Below, in pieces: positions 19,937-31,852 of a stretch of DNA of 64,000 nt. Source of the DNA: Anopheles merus. Taxonomy: Eukaryota > Arthropoda > Insecta > Diptera > Culicidae. A model generated the notes under the pieces. The model was not told where the DNA came from and did not search any database. It saw only the letters and a program-made list of their open reading frames with translations. The translations under genes were made by a program, and so were the position numbers. The stretch is from NCBI RefSeq assembly GCF_017562075.2, contig NC_054081.1, forward strand, positions 22,820,793 through 22,884,792. Direction: 5' to 3'. Positions within the stretch are counted from its first letter, which is position 1. Each line of letters opens with the position of its first letter.

Positions 19937-22900
19937 TCAACGGTGATGCCAGGGAAGTATGCTTAGGGCATATCGCGTGAGCTTACGTTGAATCGCCTCA
20001 AGTCGAGCAATTGAAGAAGCGGTAGTTGGGCTCCAGACTACGCACGAATATTCCAGAACCGAACAAACGATACAGTTATAGACAGCTTTGATGCACATGG
20101 GGTTGCGGAATTCATTAGTTGTACGGATAACCACGCCAAGTAATTGATTTCCTCTGGCTACAACGTCATCGATATGCTGTTTAAAGTTCAAACTAGAGTC
20201 AAGCAAAACACCCAGGTCTTTGGCATGATATTGTCGATTAACTGCAGTGCCGTCCATGAAGTAGGTCCCAGTGACTGGGCTCCTGCATCGACTAAAAGAC
20301 ACACAGTAGCATTTCTCGATGCAGATAGTCAGTCCATTACGCTTGCACCACGAACAGAAAATTTCGATGCAGTCTTGCAGGAATGTACAATCACCTGTGT
20401 TGTAAATAGGCGCAAACATTTTTGCATCGTCGGCAAACAGACTGATACTGTCGGGAGGTAAAGCGAGGGTAACATCGTTGATGAACAATATGTATTATTG
20501 TTTATATATGTATGTAACATACAATATATAATATGTAACAACAAGAGAAGCGGGCAAATATTGCTTCCTTGTGGCACACCCCAGCTGACGACTATTTCTT
20601 TGGACATGTGCTTATCAGTTTTCACGATGTATGTGTATAAATAGACCTGTATAAATTGCATCGACTTAAGCTCCGGCATCAATTTGACTAGTGCAATAGG
20701 TTACAAATTCAACCAGGTTCGTGGTAGTCGACTTTTTTGGCACGAATCCATGTTGATACGGGCTTAGATAGCTGCGGCATCACTTAGCAGATTTTGTATA
20801 TCACTATTTCGAACACCTTGGCAATGGCACACAAAGAAGTAATACCCCGGTAGTTGATGGCATCTGTCCTGTCGCCCTTTTTGCAAATAAGAACCATCCA
20901 AGATTTCCTCCATGTTTTGGGAAAGTAGCCATTGGCTAGCCATGCATTGAACATTTTTGCAAGGATAGGTGCTACTGTCGTTTGACAGCGTTTTAGCACG
21001 GTAGAGGGAATTCCGTCGGATCCAGGAGCGAAGAAAGGCTTTAGTTGCATTAGGGCTGATAAAACGATCTCACTGTCTATAAAAAGAGGACTCATGTTAA
21101 TTGCGCCAGCCGGAGTGTTGACGAGAGCAGCATCAATGGTATCGGTATCATTCATAGCCGGTAAAAAGCAATCTGCTTAGCGATCCGCGAAGAGATTGCA
21201 CATGTCATTAGTGTTGGCACTTGTTGCTCCTTTGTACGTAATGGATTTCGGTGTATGTGTGGATTTTGTTTTGCTGTTGTAGAAGCGCCAAAACGAGTTA
21301 GGCCACCTGCAGAGGTTACGTTGAATTTTACTTAAATTTGTGCCATATCGAAACCTGTTATAGCTGCAGTATAAAGAGTGCGTGTCAAAGTAGATCGAGC
21401 GAGATCTTTGGCAGCGGCGCGTTTGGTAGTGACGATAAGCAGCTCTTTTTACACGTTTGAGTCGTTTGAGTGTGCGGTCCGCCCAGGGGGGTTAGGTTTA
21501 GGACGCTGAACTGGGACGCATACAAAAAAGGCTTGCAGCATAAAAGACGAGAATGAACATACTGCTTCGTCAAGTGAAACAAAATTGGAACAATGAAAGC
21601 TATTGTTAAACATTGATATCATGTCGTTCAGTTTCACATAGTCAGCTCTACCAAAGTTATAACGATAAAATGCGGTTGTCGTCGAGTTTTGTCGAGTCGT
21701 CGAATTGCGTCGGGTCGACGAGTTAATACGTATATTGAAGTCAAACACCGGATGGTAGGAGTCAAGAGGTACAAGCGGAACAACACTTGGAAAGACAGGC
21801 GAACACAATTTAGCTGCAGCATTGTTAGCGTATAGCAGGTCAAGCATGCGTCCGTGCGAGTTATTGATGTGATTAAGTTGCACTAATCCGTTAAATTTTA
21901 ATCCATTCACAAAGGTGTTGTTGGCCAGTGAGCGCGCAGTTGGTTCATAGTGCGTGATTGATGAGTATGCTGGCAAGGACGAAGGATTAGCTGTGGACCA
22001 GCTTATGCTAGGTTGATTGAAATCGCCAATAACAAACAGCAGATCCGAAGGCTTTAGTGTGAGAGTGAAGCCGCTGATACTGTAGCATGCACATGCACAT
22101 GCTATACTGTTTATTATCAATTCACACACTTTTCTCATTACAATTAAGAAACCCAAATTGTCAACACAACACAACACACAAAAAGCAACACAACGCAACT
22201 CTTGTCACCACAACTTAAACCACTTAACACAATCCAAACCACATAAATAACCTTACGCCAGGAATTGTAAGTCAGCAGAAAAACGCTTATCCAAAAACAC
22301 TTAAAAAACACAATCCACACACAACCCCGTAGGTGCGAAAAACATTACCCAGCACAAAACCCCTAAGTACGCCCTTGAAGCGTTAGTTCATAGCATTGCG
22401 TAATAACAACCAACAGTTCATAAATAATGAAATAGGAGACACCGTACCCGTGTGTGTACAAACAGAACCGTTAACCATAAGCGCAAGCACAAGAACCCAG
22501 AACTGACCTTACAGAACAATTGCAACCATATGTTAAACCCAAAAACCTAACCCCCCCCCCTAACCTTACATAACTGACATAAAACAGAAAGCGAAAGAAA
22601 AACGCAAAATCTAATCGAAGAGAAATGTACCATATAAATAAAGATACAAGATGAGACCAAATATAGTCAGTCGGACACAGTTAGAACGACAGTTACGCAC
22701 AGTACGTGCAGTAGTGAAATTGTGCTGTTAAGTCTTTATCGGTCAAGTCTTGACTTTGCAAAAACTAGTGAAATGTGTAATTAATCTAATTGTGTTGCTC
22801 TCTACCCTGAATCTTGATGACATTCAGGGAACATCCGAAACTCCGCCTTGTGCTTTAAAATATACCTAGGAAGTACTGTCTAAGGTATGGGACCGTTAGT

Positions 22901-23335
22901 CTACCCGTCGCGTACGAACCAACGTTCCTCATGTTACAATACAATCATGTAGAGAGCGAAGAGTCGATATCTCGGAGCTAAGCTGCGGTGGAATGTATAC
23001 TACCATGACGTACAGATGTGCGTTATTGCAGGTGACGCGCACACAAATATACTCGAGAGAACGATCACGGGAAGCTAATTCTATCGACTCGTATGCGTTA
23101 GAAACGGCTAGCAAAACACCACCACCGCGAGAGCTAGAGCCGCTGAGAGAGCGATCACAGCGGTAAACAGAGATGTTGTTATTGAAGAGAAGAGCAGATG
23201 GAATGTTGTCAACAAGCCAAGTTTCCGTGACGGCAATGAGATCGAAGTCAGCCTCCGATACAGCTAGGTGAAATTCTTTTGTTTTAGTACGCAAACCTCT
23301 AACGTTTTGATAATAGCAGCTTAAGTACTCTATGG
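19937..23335 (-). pseudogene. LINE J ORF2: endonuclease-reverse transcriptase (broken)
   Basis: The endonuclease starts near 23326 with LSCYYQNVRGLRTK. DLIAVTETWL carries the catalytic Glu. After the solo LTR (22081-22938) the domain resumes with LLFVIGDFNQPSISW. RT pieces follow: PGSDGIPSTVLKRC and INYRGITSL (about 21030-20800), then the palm box FADD at 20437-20426. The C-terminal part (RQYHAKDLGVLLDSSL and SVLEYSCVVW) runs to 19937. Frames change at about 21160, 20780 and 20480. Family: Jockey-clade or close, from GDFN and FADD context. Confidence 0.85.
22081..22938 (+). repeat. solo LTR of the W family inside LINE J (858 bp)
   Basis: TGTAGCATGCACATGC to GTTACA, matching the complement of 3757-4598 along its length, in the opposite orientation to W. 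ATAC is repeated at 22077-22080 and 22939-22942. It splits the J endonuclease between its N-terminal part and the GDFN half. It is best explained as LTR-LTR recombination after insertion of a full element. Confidence 0.92.
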
Positions 23336-24109
23336 TAACGTTGTCATTGTGTTAGTTGGATAAAGCGGGTATACGATAAGTCAATTGAGCTGCGTTGTCA
23401 GAGCATGAGGCTTGGCGTGTTTGTGGCGTGCAATGAGCGGAACTTCGTCTAGTTGAGAAAAAAGCGATCGATTGTAGACTGGTGCAGGTGCGGAGATGAA
23501 GCGCGGTGGTTTTGGGGCGGTCCAGAAACAAGTGTTGAGTTGGGTGCTTCCAAGGTATCATTCACCGGGGGGTGACACTGTTGTGATGATGTTGTTTCAG
23601 GACAAAGTGGAGTAGACGTGCGTGCGGCTAAATGGTGAGTCGAGATATTCATTTAAAGTTCTATGATTTCTTTCCAAAGAACCTATTGTGAATGGATGAG
23701 TGACTGTTGACAAGTGCAGTTTGTGACTGTTTAGCTCTGCGTTGTGACGTGAAATAAGTTGTGTAAAATATAGCTAAGTGCTCAAATTTTTAGATACGTG
23801 TGTAGATAAATGTTCGTGGATTCTCTCGGTGTCAGTATGTTTTGCAAATGTAAAAGTGATCTTGTTAAAAAACAAAAGATTGGTGCGGTTAACAGCGTCT
23901 CGCCGTTGGTGGCAGTAACCGATCCTTGTTGTGTAGATAAGTGTTTGTACCATTTTTTTTTATCTATGTATGTGTGACACCGGGAGATACGTAGAGTAGC
24001 ATAGTAGTATAGTAGTGTTTGAGTCGCTTTTGGCCGGCGTTTGAAACCAGGTAAGCAAAAAAAAAAAAAACACTTTTATAAGACTTCGCTCGTATTTTTT
24101 TTACACGAC

Positions 24110-25452
24110 ATGGAGTGTTTAAAATGCTCCGCCGTGGTGGGAACCAGCGATGACCCGATAATTTGTTCAGGGAGTTGTGGGTTTATTTTTCACCGTCGGT
24201 GTATTACATCCACACTTAACAAGCCTGCGGTCAAACTAATTAATGAGAACCGCAAAGTCGTATATATGTGTGACATTTGTTTAGATCAAAGCGCGGGCTT
24301 GGTTCATATGGATACTGATGCAACTAAATCAAATGATTTGCTTGCACAAACACTGAGGGATTTGGAAGCCAATGTGAGCGTGTGGATTTCTAGCGCTTTA
24401 GAGAGAGGAATCGAGACTCTCAAATCTGAGCTTTGCGCAAGTGGAGCGTAACTTGGAAACAACTTTGCGCGAAACATTAAGCGCTTTAAAAGCCTCGAAA
24501 ATGTCGAATGCGGCCTTGCGTGCAACTTCTGACACTCCGCAAACTAGCAAAACAGTGCAGGATGTAAATTTAGAAACATGGGCTACAGTAACGAAAAAAA
24601 GAAAAAGGACAAATAGTGGAGACAGCAATGTTCAAACTATTATTAATAGATTTGACGAGGGAAACAATAAAGTTACTCCCAAAATGAAGAAAATTAACGA
24701 TGTGGAGGAGCCCATGGGAAAAAATAAAGAAAATAATAAAACACTGGTTATTGTTCCTAAGGTGGTGCAGTCTTGCGATAAGACAAGAGCTGACCTACGC
24801 GCCAGATTGGATCCGAGGAAGCAGCAATTGTCGGAATTCCGCAACGGTAGAGACAGTCAAGTATATGCACAATGTCCTGCTCTGGCGAATTTAGATAGCA
24901 TTAGAAAAGAAGTAGAAGACATTTTAGGAGACGATTATTCGACATCCTTATCTATGGCACGCGTTAAAATAATTGGAATGAGTGAAAAATATTCTTCTTC
25001 TGACTTAGTAGATCTTTTGAAATCTCACAATGAGTGAATTCCCTGGAAACAGGTGAAAGTAATTGGAATGTTTGAGAGTAAGATCTACAAGTACCAGAAA
25101 CGTAATGGTTTTGGAAATCGACCATGAAACTGATAAGTGTCTGGCAAAACTTGATAAAATCAATATTGGATTTGATCGGTGTAAAATTTCGAGATCCATT
25201 CATGTTATGCGCTGTTTTAAATGTGGTCAATTTTGTCATAAAAGCACTGACTGCCAAAATAAGGAATCGTGTTCAAACTGCAGTGGCGAGCACCAAACGT
25301 CGGATTGTACTTCGTCCATCCTCAAATGTGTAAATTGTGTTTTGGCTAACACATCCAGGAACCTGAAACTACATATACAACATGCGGCCAATAGCTATGA
25401 ATGCCCGCTGTTTAAAAAACAGGTAGAGAGACGAATGCAACTTTCTCAATAG
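24110..25452 (+). pseudogene. LINE Q ORF1: PHD finger plus CCHC knuckles (broken)
   Basis: Starts MECLKCSAVV. The Cys/His pattern CLKC, CSGSC, FHRRC and CDICL within about 65 residues is a PHD-type zinc finger. After a stop at 24449 the frame changes for a Lys/Asn/Thr-rich middle (to 25037). It changes again near 25063 for a C-terminal part with CFKCGQFCHKSTDC and CSNCSGEHQTSDC knuckles, then a CVNC. ORF1 proteins of such LINEs bind element RNA. Two frame breaks make this copy inactive. ORF2 follows 9 bases later. Confidence 0.78.
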
Positions 25453-25461
25453 CAGGGAGGG

Positions 25462-28254
25462 GTGGAATTAGGGCGGTTCAGAGAGATTTTATATTTCAAT
25501 GTTGCCGGTCTTTCATCTAACTATGCTATGTTTCGTGAGACAGTAGAAAAAGTTCAACCCTTGTTGGTCTTGATCTCTGAAACCCACGTAACCGAGGTGG
25601 AGGCATTCGAGCAATTTTATTTAAAAGAATATAGGGTAGTGTCGTGTTTATCTCATTCACGTCACACAGGAGGTGTTGCAGCTTATGCCAGAAGTGACGT
25701 TGTCCTTAAAGTTATTTTAAACGAGTCATTGGAAGGCAATTGGTTTCTCGGTGTAGCGGTTTCTCGGGGTATGACGGTAGGCAATTATAGCACATTGTAT
25801 CACTCACCTAGTGCGAGTGATTCGAGGTTCGTAGATATTTTGGAAGAATGGTTAGACAGGTTTTTGGATCTAAGTAAGTTGAACATTATCGTCGGTGACT
25901 TTAATATTGACTGGTTAAATGTTGAAAAATCTGCGAAACTGAAAAGTTTAATGGATTCAGTAAACATGAACCAAAAAGTCAATGAATTCACACGAATTGC
26001 TAGGCAGAGCAGGACATTGATTGATCAGGTTTACAGTAGTATTGACTCAATCAAAGTCACTACTGATCCGTTATTGAAAATATCGGATCACGAAACACTT
26101 GTTTTGAACATAAACGATCAACATTATAAAACGATTCAACGGAAAGTTAAATGCTGGAATAGGTATTCGAAAAATGCTCTTTGCAATAATGTGTCATAAG
26201 GCTTGCAGTGTGGTGCATCTGATTTTGATGAGGCTGCTGACTTGTTATGGAACACATTGAAACATGCAATGAGCACCTTGGTGGAAGAAAAGACAATTGT
26301 TTCTAGAGAAACTAGTAGGTAGTATACTTTGGATCTTGCACGTGCTAAACGGAAAAGAGGTAAAGTGTACAAAAAATTTATTAGAACGACTAGAGATAAT
26401 GATTGGTCTGAGTATACTAAACTTAGAAACAGACAGAAAAATAGATGAAGCGATTTCTTTAGCAATGAAATAAACAAGCACAAGAAAAAAAGCAAAGAGT
26501 TATGGAAAGTCCTCAAAAGCATGTTACAACCTGATGAATCATGCCTTTCAGTTGTAAAATTTAATGGTGTGATTGAGGCTGACGACTCCATCATTTGCAA
26601 CAAGTTTAACTCGTTCTTTGTGAACAGTGTTCTAGATATTAATCAAAACATTGCTTCTGTCAGTGAACCTAGCTATCACGTAGATAGTGCTACTCCACGA
26701 TGCCATTTCAGATTTCAGAAAATTACTCTTGAACAACAAAAAAGCAATTGTTTCAACCTGACAAAAACGGCAGGTATAGGGAATGTAAGTTCAACAACCT
26801 TACAGGATTGCTATCATGTGATCGGAGAGGACCTTCTTATGGTGATTAATCAATCACTAGAGAGGGGATGTTTCCCGAAATCATGGAAATAATCATTGAT
26901 TATACCTATTCCTAAAGTGAACGGAGCTGCCAATGCGGAAGATTTTCGCCCCATAAACATGTTGCATGTGCTCGAAAAGGTGCTGGAGACAGTAGTTAAG
27001 GAGCAATTGGTTTAGTTTCTGAACAGAAACGAGCTGTTGATCCGAGAGCAATCAGGATATCGGCAAGGACACTCTTGTGAGACTGCTTTGAATCTTGTAC
27101 TGGCGAGGTGGAAGGTGTTGATGGATAAGAAGGAATCGATAGTTGCTGTTTTCTTGGATCTAAAACGGGCATTTGAAACAATATCTAGGCCATTGTTGCT
27201 TTCTACCTTAAGGCGTTTTGGTATTGTGGGGAGGGAGCTCAGTTGGTTCGAAAGTTATTTAAAAGCAAGAACTCATAGAACTTTATTTGGTGGCTCTGTA
27301 TCAGAGCCTATAGAAAACACCCTTGGTGTTCCGCAAGGTAGTGTTCTTGGACCAATTTTGTTTATCATGTACATCAATGACATGAAACAGGTTTTGAAGG
27401 CTTGTGAGATCAATTTTTTTGCCGACGATAATGTTTTGTTTATCTCGCACAAAGAAATCAAGCAAGCAGAGTCTCTGATTAATATCGATTTAAACGCTCT
27501 GGATGGATGGCATTAAACTGGACAAAAAGCTGGCATTAAACATTAACAAGACTTGTTACATGGTGATATCTGCGGGTGTATTGCTAGAACCTCCATCTAT
27601 CGTAATAAATTCGGACCTATCGAAAGAGTTAGACACGTTGAATACCTGGGAGTCATCCTACACGACAGGTTGAAGTTACACGCTCAGATTGACTGGGTCA
27701 TCGCTAAAGTGGCAAAGAAGTGTGGAGTGATAAGTATATTGGCGAAGGATCTCGACTTCTTTGGGAAAGTTCACCTCTACAAATCATTAGTATCGCCGCA
27801 CTTTGACTTTTGCTCGTCCATTATTTTTCTTGGCAACAAGGGGCAAATTAGAAGGCTTCAAAGGTTGCAAAATCGCCTCATGAGGTTAGTACTAGGGTGC
27901 GGTCGACGTACGCCGTCCGAGGTTATGCTTAATATTCTTCAATGGATGTCAGTAGAGCAGCGGATTGTGTACCAGACCATGACTTTTATATATGAAATGT
28001 TAAAGGGCCTGTTGCCTGAGTACCTCGGGGAGAGCATAGTTCGGGGGTCCGATATTCATCGGCACCACACACGCAGGGCAAATGAGCCAAGGGTACCTAA
28101 CTTGCATTCCCTAAGTGCCAGAAACTCTTTGTTTTTCAAAGGGATTCAACGGTACAACAGTCTACCAGATGAAATTAAGAATGCGAGAAGCTTGCCGGAT
28201 TTCAAACGTAAGTGCGTCATATATGTTGAAATGTATAATGTGAAATATGTGTAG
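25462..28254 (+). pseudogene. LINE Q ORF2: APE endonuclease and reverse transcriptase (broken)
   Basis: Endonuclease: ILYFNVAGLSSNY, LLVLISETHV and LNIIVGDFNIDWL, ending with ISDHETLVLNI at about 26100. A stop follows at 26197, with more breaks near 26450 (in-frame TGA), 26890 (TAA) and 27515. RT: QSGYRQGHSCETALN, FLDLKRAFETIS, GVPQGSVLGPILFIMYIND and the catalytic box FADD at 27418-27429. The C-terminal domain (27553-28254) reads RVRHVEYLGVIL to the end. No ATG is needed for the frame to open, so the start shown is approximate. Bases from 27876 on are the first unit of the triplication. Confidence 0.87.
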
Positions 28255-29050
28255 ATGTCCCATGTCATTATTAAATGTGTAACTGCAGTTGTCATCACGA
28301 TCTTTATGATGATGATAAGATTTTTCTTTTTATACTATAATTAAAATTAGAAAAAATATAAGAAAGAGTCAACATAGGTTTGAGACACGCGCGCGTACAA
28401 GTGGATATTCGGGATCTATTTGGGGAAATTTACGGTTTGCACACGGTCTGGGAGATCACCACGGGATTCATTCATTGATGATTGTAAGTGGCCAATTCCA
28501 GATACATTAGGTTCACCTGCTTCGGAAGGTAGTGCCTTAGAGCCAATCATTGGCACTAGTGGAACTGGCCATATGCATGTTGCAGTTGTGTTCTGATAAG
28601 TAGTGCGCCGGATCCATTAGTAGGTTCTTGGCGAGCTACGTAAGGGATACATTAGATTCTCCTGCTTCGGAAGGTAGTGCCCTGGATCCTGCCATTGGTG
28701 CCAGAGACCCTGGGGCCAGCGGTTGGCACTAGTGGAACTGGCCATATGCATGTCGCAGTTGTGTCCTGATAAGTGGTGCGTCAGATCCATTTATTGGTTA
28801 TTGGCGAGCTATGTAAAGGATGCTAGGGAATACCATTGTATTCGATGGAGTATGACCCGTTTTTTCTTGATGAAACTATGTTGGTCATCTTGGGTGTGTG
28901 TATGACTCGGACAGTTCCTCTGAGAGTTTTCCGATGCCACCACTTGCTCGTACAAATTATTTTAATATACCTATCAGAGTCATATTATCGTAAAGATACT
29001 TCCGTCCTTCTCAAACCTATGTTGGGGAAAGTGGTGGGACTTATCATCAT
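28255..29050. other. unknown conserved segment of the array unit (copies 31853-32645 and 35385-36179)
   Basis: It lies between the Q 3' end and the X integrase fragment. It contains two near-copies of a block of about 150 bp with CTGCTTCGGAAGGTAGTGCC and GGCACTAGTGGAACTGGCCA, at 28480-28640 and 28640-28815. No gene-like frame of recognised type. It could be LTR or 3' UTR sequence of an element not otherwise present. Confidence 0.6.
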
Positions 29051-30368
29051 TGTTTGTGGATGATATGCAGTTGCAAAAGTCTGCTTGACCTCGAGTATCT
29101 CTGCTATTTTCTATACAAATTTCGTTATTATATTCAAGGCCTTGGTCGGACTTCATCTCAATAAATTTTCCGTATTTCAGAATAAAATTGTCTACCATAG
29201 CCCTTGCAATTGAGTTCGCTTCTTTATTCTGTGTTGGAGCGAGAACAATGTACTTTGTTAACTCGCACTGCATCGTTACAATGTACCTATAGTTTTTTGA
29301 TGTTTTTGGTAATGGGCCCACTGTGTCTATGCATACCACTTCAAATGGTTTCATGGGCGTAGTCGTAACTACGCTCTCTTCTTTTGTGTGTATCATTATT
29401 TTATTTGTTTACATTTTTCGCATCCCTGTGCAAACTCCTTAATTTCTTCTTTCATGTATTTCCATTTAAATTTTTCTCGTATTTTTAAATACAATCGATA
29501 TTGACCAACATGTCCTCCCGAAGGTAACATTTGTTTTCAAAATATTATGTATTTCTTCCTGCTCTGTAACCCATTTCGGCGGAATGTATGCAATGATCTC
29601 GAAACCGGAAATGGGTTCTTCTGCCTTTACGGTTTGTATCGAGTATTGCTTAAATAATGAATCTTGTAAAGAAATCGCTGCCCTGTTTCGTTTATATTCA
29701 TTCACAATTTTGCATACTTGTAGAAGAGCAGACTCGAGTATCTGACTTCCATTAACGTTGCATTTTATAGATGTGCTTCCCAATTCCTTATTTAGATTAT
29801 TATTGAGTACTACTAATTTAACTGTGTTAAATTGCTTTACCAACTGAATCTTTAAGAGTTTATTTACTTCTGAAGGATTTTCAGTTTGCCAAAAAGTAGG
29901 TTCTGTTACGGACCTTTTTTCTTCTTCTTCTTCTTCTTCAATAGTTTTCTGTGGGATCTTTAAAGTGTTTTGTTTAGTCATTGCTCTAGTGTTTACCATC
30001 AACAGAGATTTATTTTTTAGCACCGCCATGTTTTTCTCTTGCATGTCTTTAAGTTGTTGCGAATCAATGACGATTCTTGATAGTGCGTCCGCTCCTGAGT
30101 TTGATTTACCTTGAACAAATTCTACTTCGAAGTAAAATTCCTCAAGATCCAGCCTCATACGTGTTACGTGGGATAACAATCCCACAATATGTGGGATTTT
30201 TCATATTAAATAGGTAAACCAAAGGTCTGTGATCTGTTCGGATTTTAAACTTTCTCCCAAAATTGTATGGTTTAAAATGGTTTACTGCCCAATGAATAGC
30301 TGTCAGTTTTTTTTCTATCGTTGGTTTGGATTTTTCCCCTTTTGTTAAACTTTTACTTTCAAAGGCAA
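29051..30368 (-). pseudogene. X Pol fragment, copy A (RNase H end and integrase start)
   Basis: Minus strand: KLTAIHWAVNHFKPY (RNase H), GADALSRI, then integrase with VGPLPKTSKNYRYIVTMQ and MKSDQGLEYNNEI, ending in YHPQT at about 29051. The third catalytic residue (the Glu of the SLERN region in Y) is absent. A 33-base insertion with GTGGGATTGTTATCCCAC lies near 30180. Frameshifts are near 29400, 29120 and 29510. Closest to the pol of Y and W. Confidence 0.85.
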
Positions 30369-30974
30369 TTTTTTTGTTATAAAATGTTTTATTGAAAACG
30401 TGCTTAGGTTCTAATTAACATTAATATTTACAAAGAACAACGTAAAACTTCTATGTAAATCACAGCATCATTGTTTCCAATGATGTGGATGACGTAGTTC
30501 GCAAACAATCTTAGGATATGGTTACGTTTACCTGCACTAATGCCATTTAGTACAGGCAAACGCAACAAACGGAACAATCACATTGACGAAGACGGACACC
30601 CTGAAATTACAACGCTAATTCGCTGGTGCAGAATCTGCCAAGCAACTCTTTTGCAGCCAGCGAGTTTGTGTTCCAGGGTGTCTATTGCAGGACAAAACGA
30701 ACATGACGCAACTCTTTTGCAGCCAGCGAGTTTGTGTTCCAGGGTGTCTATTGCAGGACAAAACGAACATGACGGAGATGGGACGCGGTTCATTCGATGC
30801 AGCAGCTCTCCATGGCTGATCTTGCCGTTTACCAGCAAGAAGAAAGTGCTGCGTTGATAGGACGATAGACAGGAACGATGAATATTGCGCCAGAGTAGCC
30901 GCCAATTCACTGACGGATTTTCCAAGACTACCTTCGGCTCAAGTAGCACTTCCGTCGGTGTTTGGCGAATCCAG
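30369..30974 (-). pseudogene. L ORF2 C-terminal fragment, copy A, with duplicated zinc finger
   Basis: Minus frame ending at 30578: the post-RT finger CSFCPAIDTLEHKLAGC occurs twice in a row because of an in-frame 66-bp tandem duplication (with a 6-bp loss). The 3' UTR and A-rich tail follow to 30369. The upstream edge is the CCAG target site of Y. Confidence 0.85.
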
Positions 30975-31454
30975 TGTAGCATATCTGCTATTCAGAACTT
31001 ATTATAATACACACTATCAGCTATAGACACATTGTAACACACTTCGGAAAGCCAAATCACACCATTGCGACACGTTCATTATAACACATCAGCAAATCAA
31101 TCCACACCTTAGCAACACACCCAGACCATACCGTTCATAGAAAAAACAATTGAGACACATTTATCGAAAACAACCGAAACGCGCAACCAAAGCAATTCAA
31201 GCGTTACTGTAGCAAAATAGACAAACTGAGAACGCATAGCAACTTAACGCTAAAAGCGCTGCGTAGGCAAAGATCGACCAACGCACTCGTTCTTTGACTA
31301 GAACGGTTGAAACTTTCCAGAACCTTTGTAAAAACACTGTAAGCGCAGCATAGGCACAAATTGACAGACACCTCAATCCAATATAATGTATAAATTGCAC
31401 CTCATATCAATAACCTTTAATTAGGACAAAAACACATTCCAAAACCAAATGTAC
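30975..31454 (+). repeat. Y-family LTR, first 480 bp, copy A
   Basis: TGTAGCATATCTGC to CCAAATGTAC, matching 44603 onward and 50962 onward, then cut off at the array junction. It retains TTTAATT near 31410 like the 3' LTR of Y. Confidence 0.9.
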
Positions 31455-31470
31455 CCATGAGGTTATGTCG

Positions 31471-31852
31471 CCTCATGAGGTTAGTACTAGGGTGCGGTCG
31501 ACGTACGCCGTCCGAGGTTATGCTTAATATTCTTCAATGAATGTCAGTAGAGCAGCGGATTGTGTACCAGACCATGACTTTTATATATGAAATGTTAAAG
31601 GGCCTGTTGCCTGAGTACCTCGGGGAGAGCATAGTTCGGGGGTCCGATATCCATCGGCACCACACACGCAGGGCAAATGAGCCAAGGGTACCTAACTTGC
31701 ATTCCCTAAGTGCCAGAAACTCTTTGTTTTTCAAAGGGATTCAACGGTACAACAGTCTACCAGATGAAATTAAGAATGCGAGAAGCTTGCCGGATTTCAA
31801 ACGTAAGTGCGTCATATATGTTGAAATGTATAATGTGAAATATGTGTAGATG
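31471..31852 (+). pseudogene. LINE Q ORF2 end, copy B
   Basis: Repeats 27876-28257. Reads MSVEQRIVYQTMTFIYEMLK onward to the same stop. Part of array unit B. Confidence 0.9.

Larger units (their letters stand above)
19907..23660 (-). mobile_element. Jockey-like LINE J, minus strand, interrupted
   Basis: Read on the minus strand: 5' region of unclear content (a Pro/Ser/Thr-rich frame at 23652-23449), endonuclease, RT, and a 3' end with an AATAAATAATAATAATA tail at about 19907-19925. It is split inside the endonuclease by a solo LTR. Several frameshifts make it inactive. Confidence 0.8.
23700..28320 (+). mobile_element. CR1-like LINE Q, plus strand, near full length
   Basis: A 5' region of about 400 bp without a clear gene leads to ORF1 (PHD finger and zinc knuckles) and ORF2 (endonuclease and RT), then a 3' end with a TGATGATGATAAG-type tail near 28305. 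A PHD finger in ORF1 and the 3' microsatellite tail fit the CR1 group including mosquito Q/T1-type elements (family knowledge; assignment inferred). The 5' boundary is not defined. Its 3' end also starts each unit of the tandem array. Confidence 0.75.
27876..31470. repeat. tandem array unit A (3595 bp)
   Basis: The unit starts at CCTCATGAGGTTAGTACTAG inside Q ORF2. It runs through the Q 3' end, an unknown segment, X pol (minus), L ORF2 end (minus) and 480 bp of Y-family LTR, then a 16-bp filler CCATGAGGTTATGTCG leading to the next unit. Unit A differs from B and C at several shared sites (for example GGGATTC versus GGAATTC near 32050) and has an extra 66-bp tandem duplication. Confidence 0.92.

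Noticed and set aside
28723..29063. Repeated 60-75 aa plus-strand frames in each array unit
   Set aside because: Conserved only because the unit is duplicated. They overlap the unknown segment and the antisense integrase, with no sign of coding constraint.
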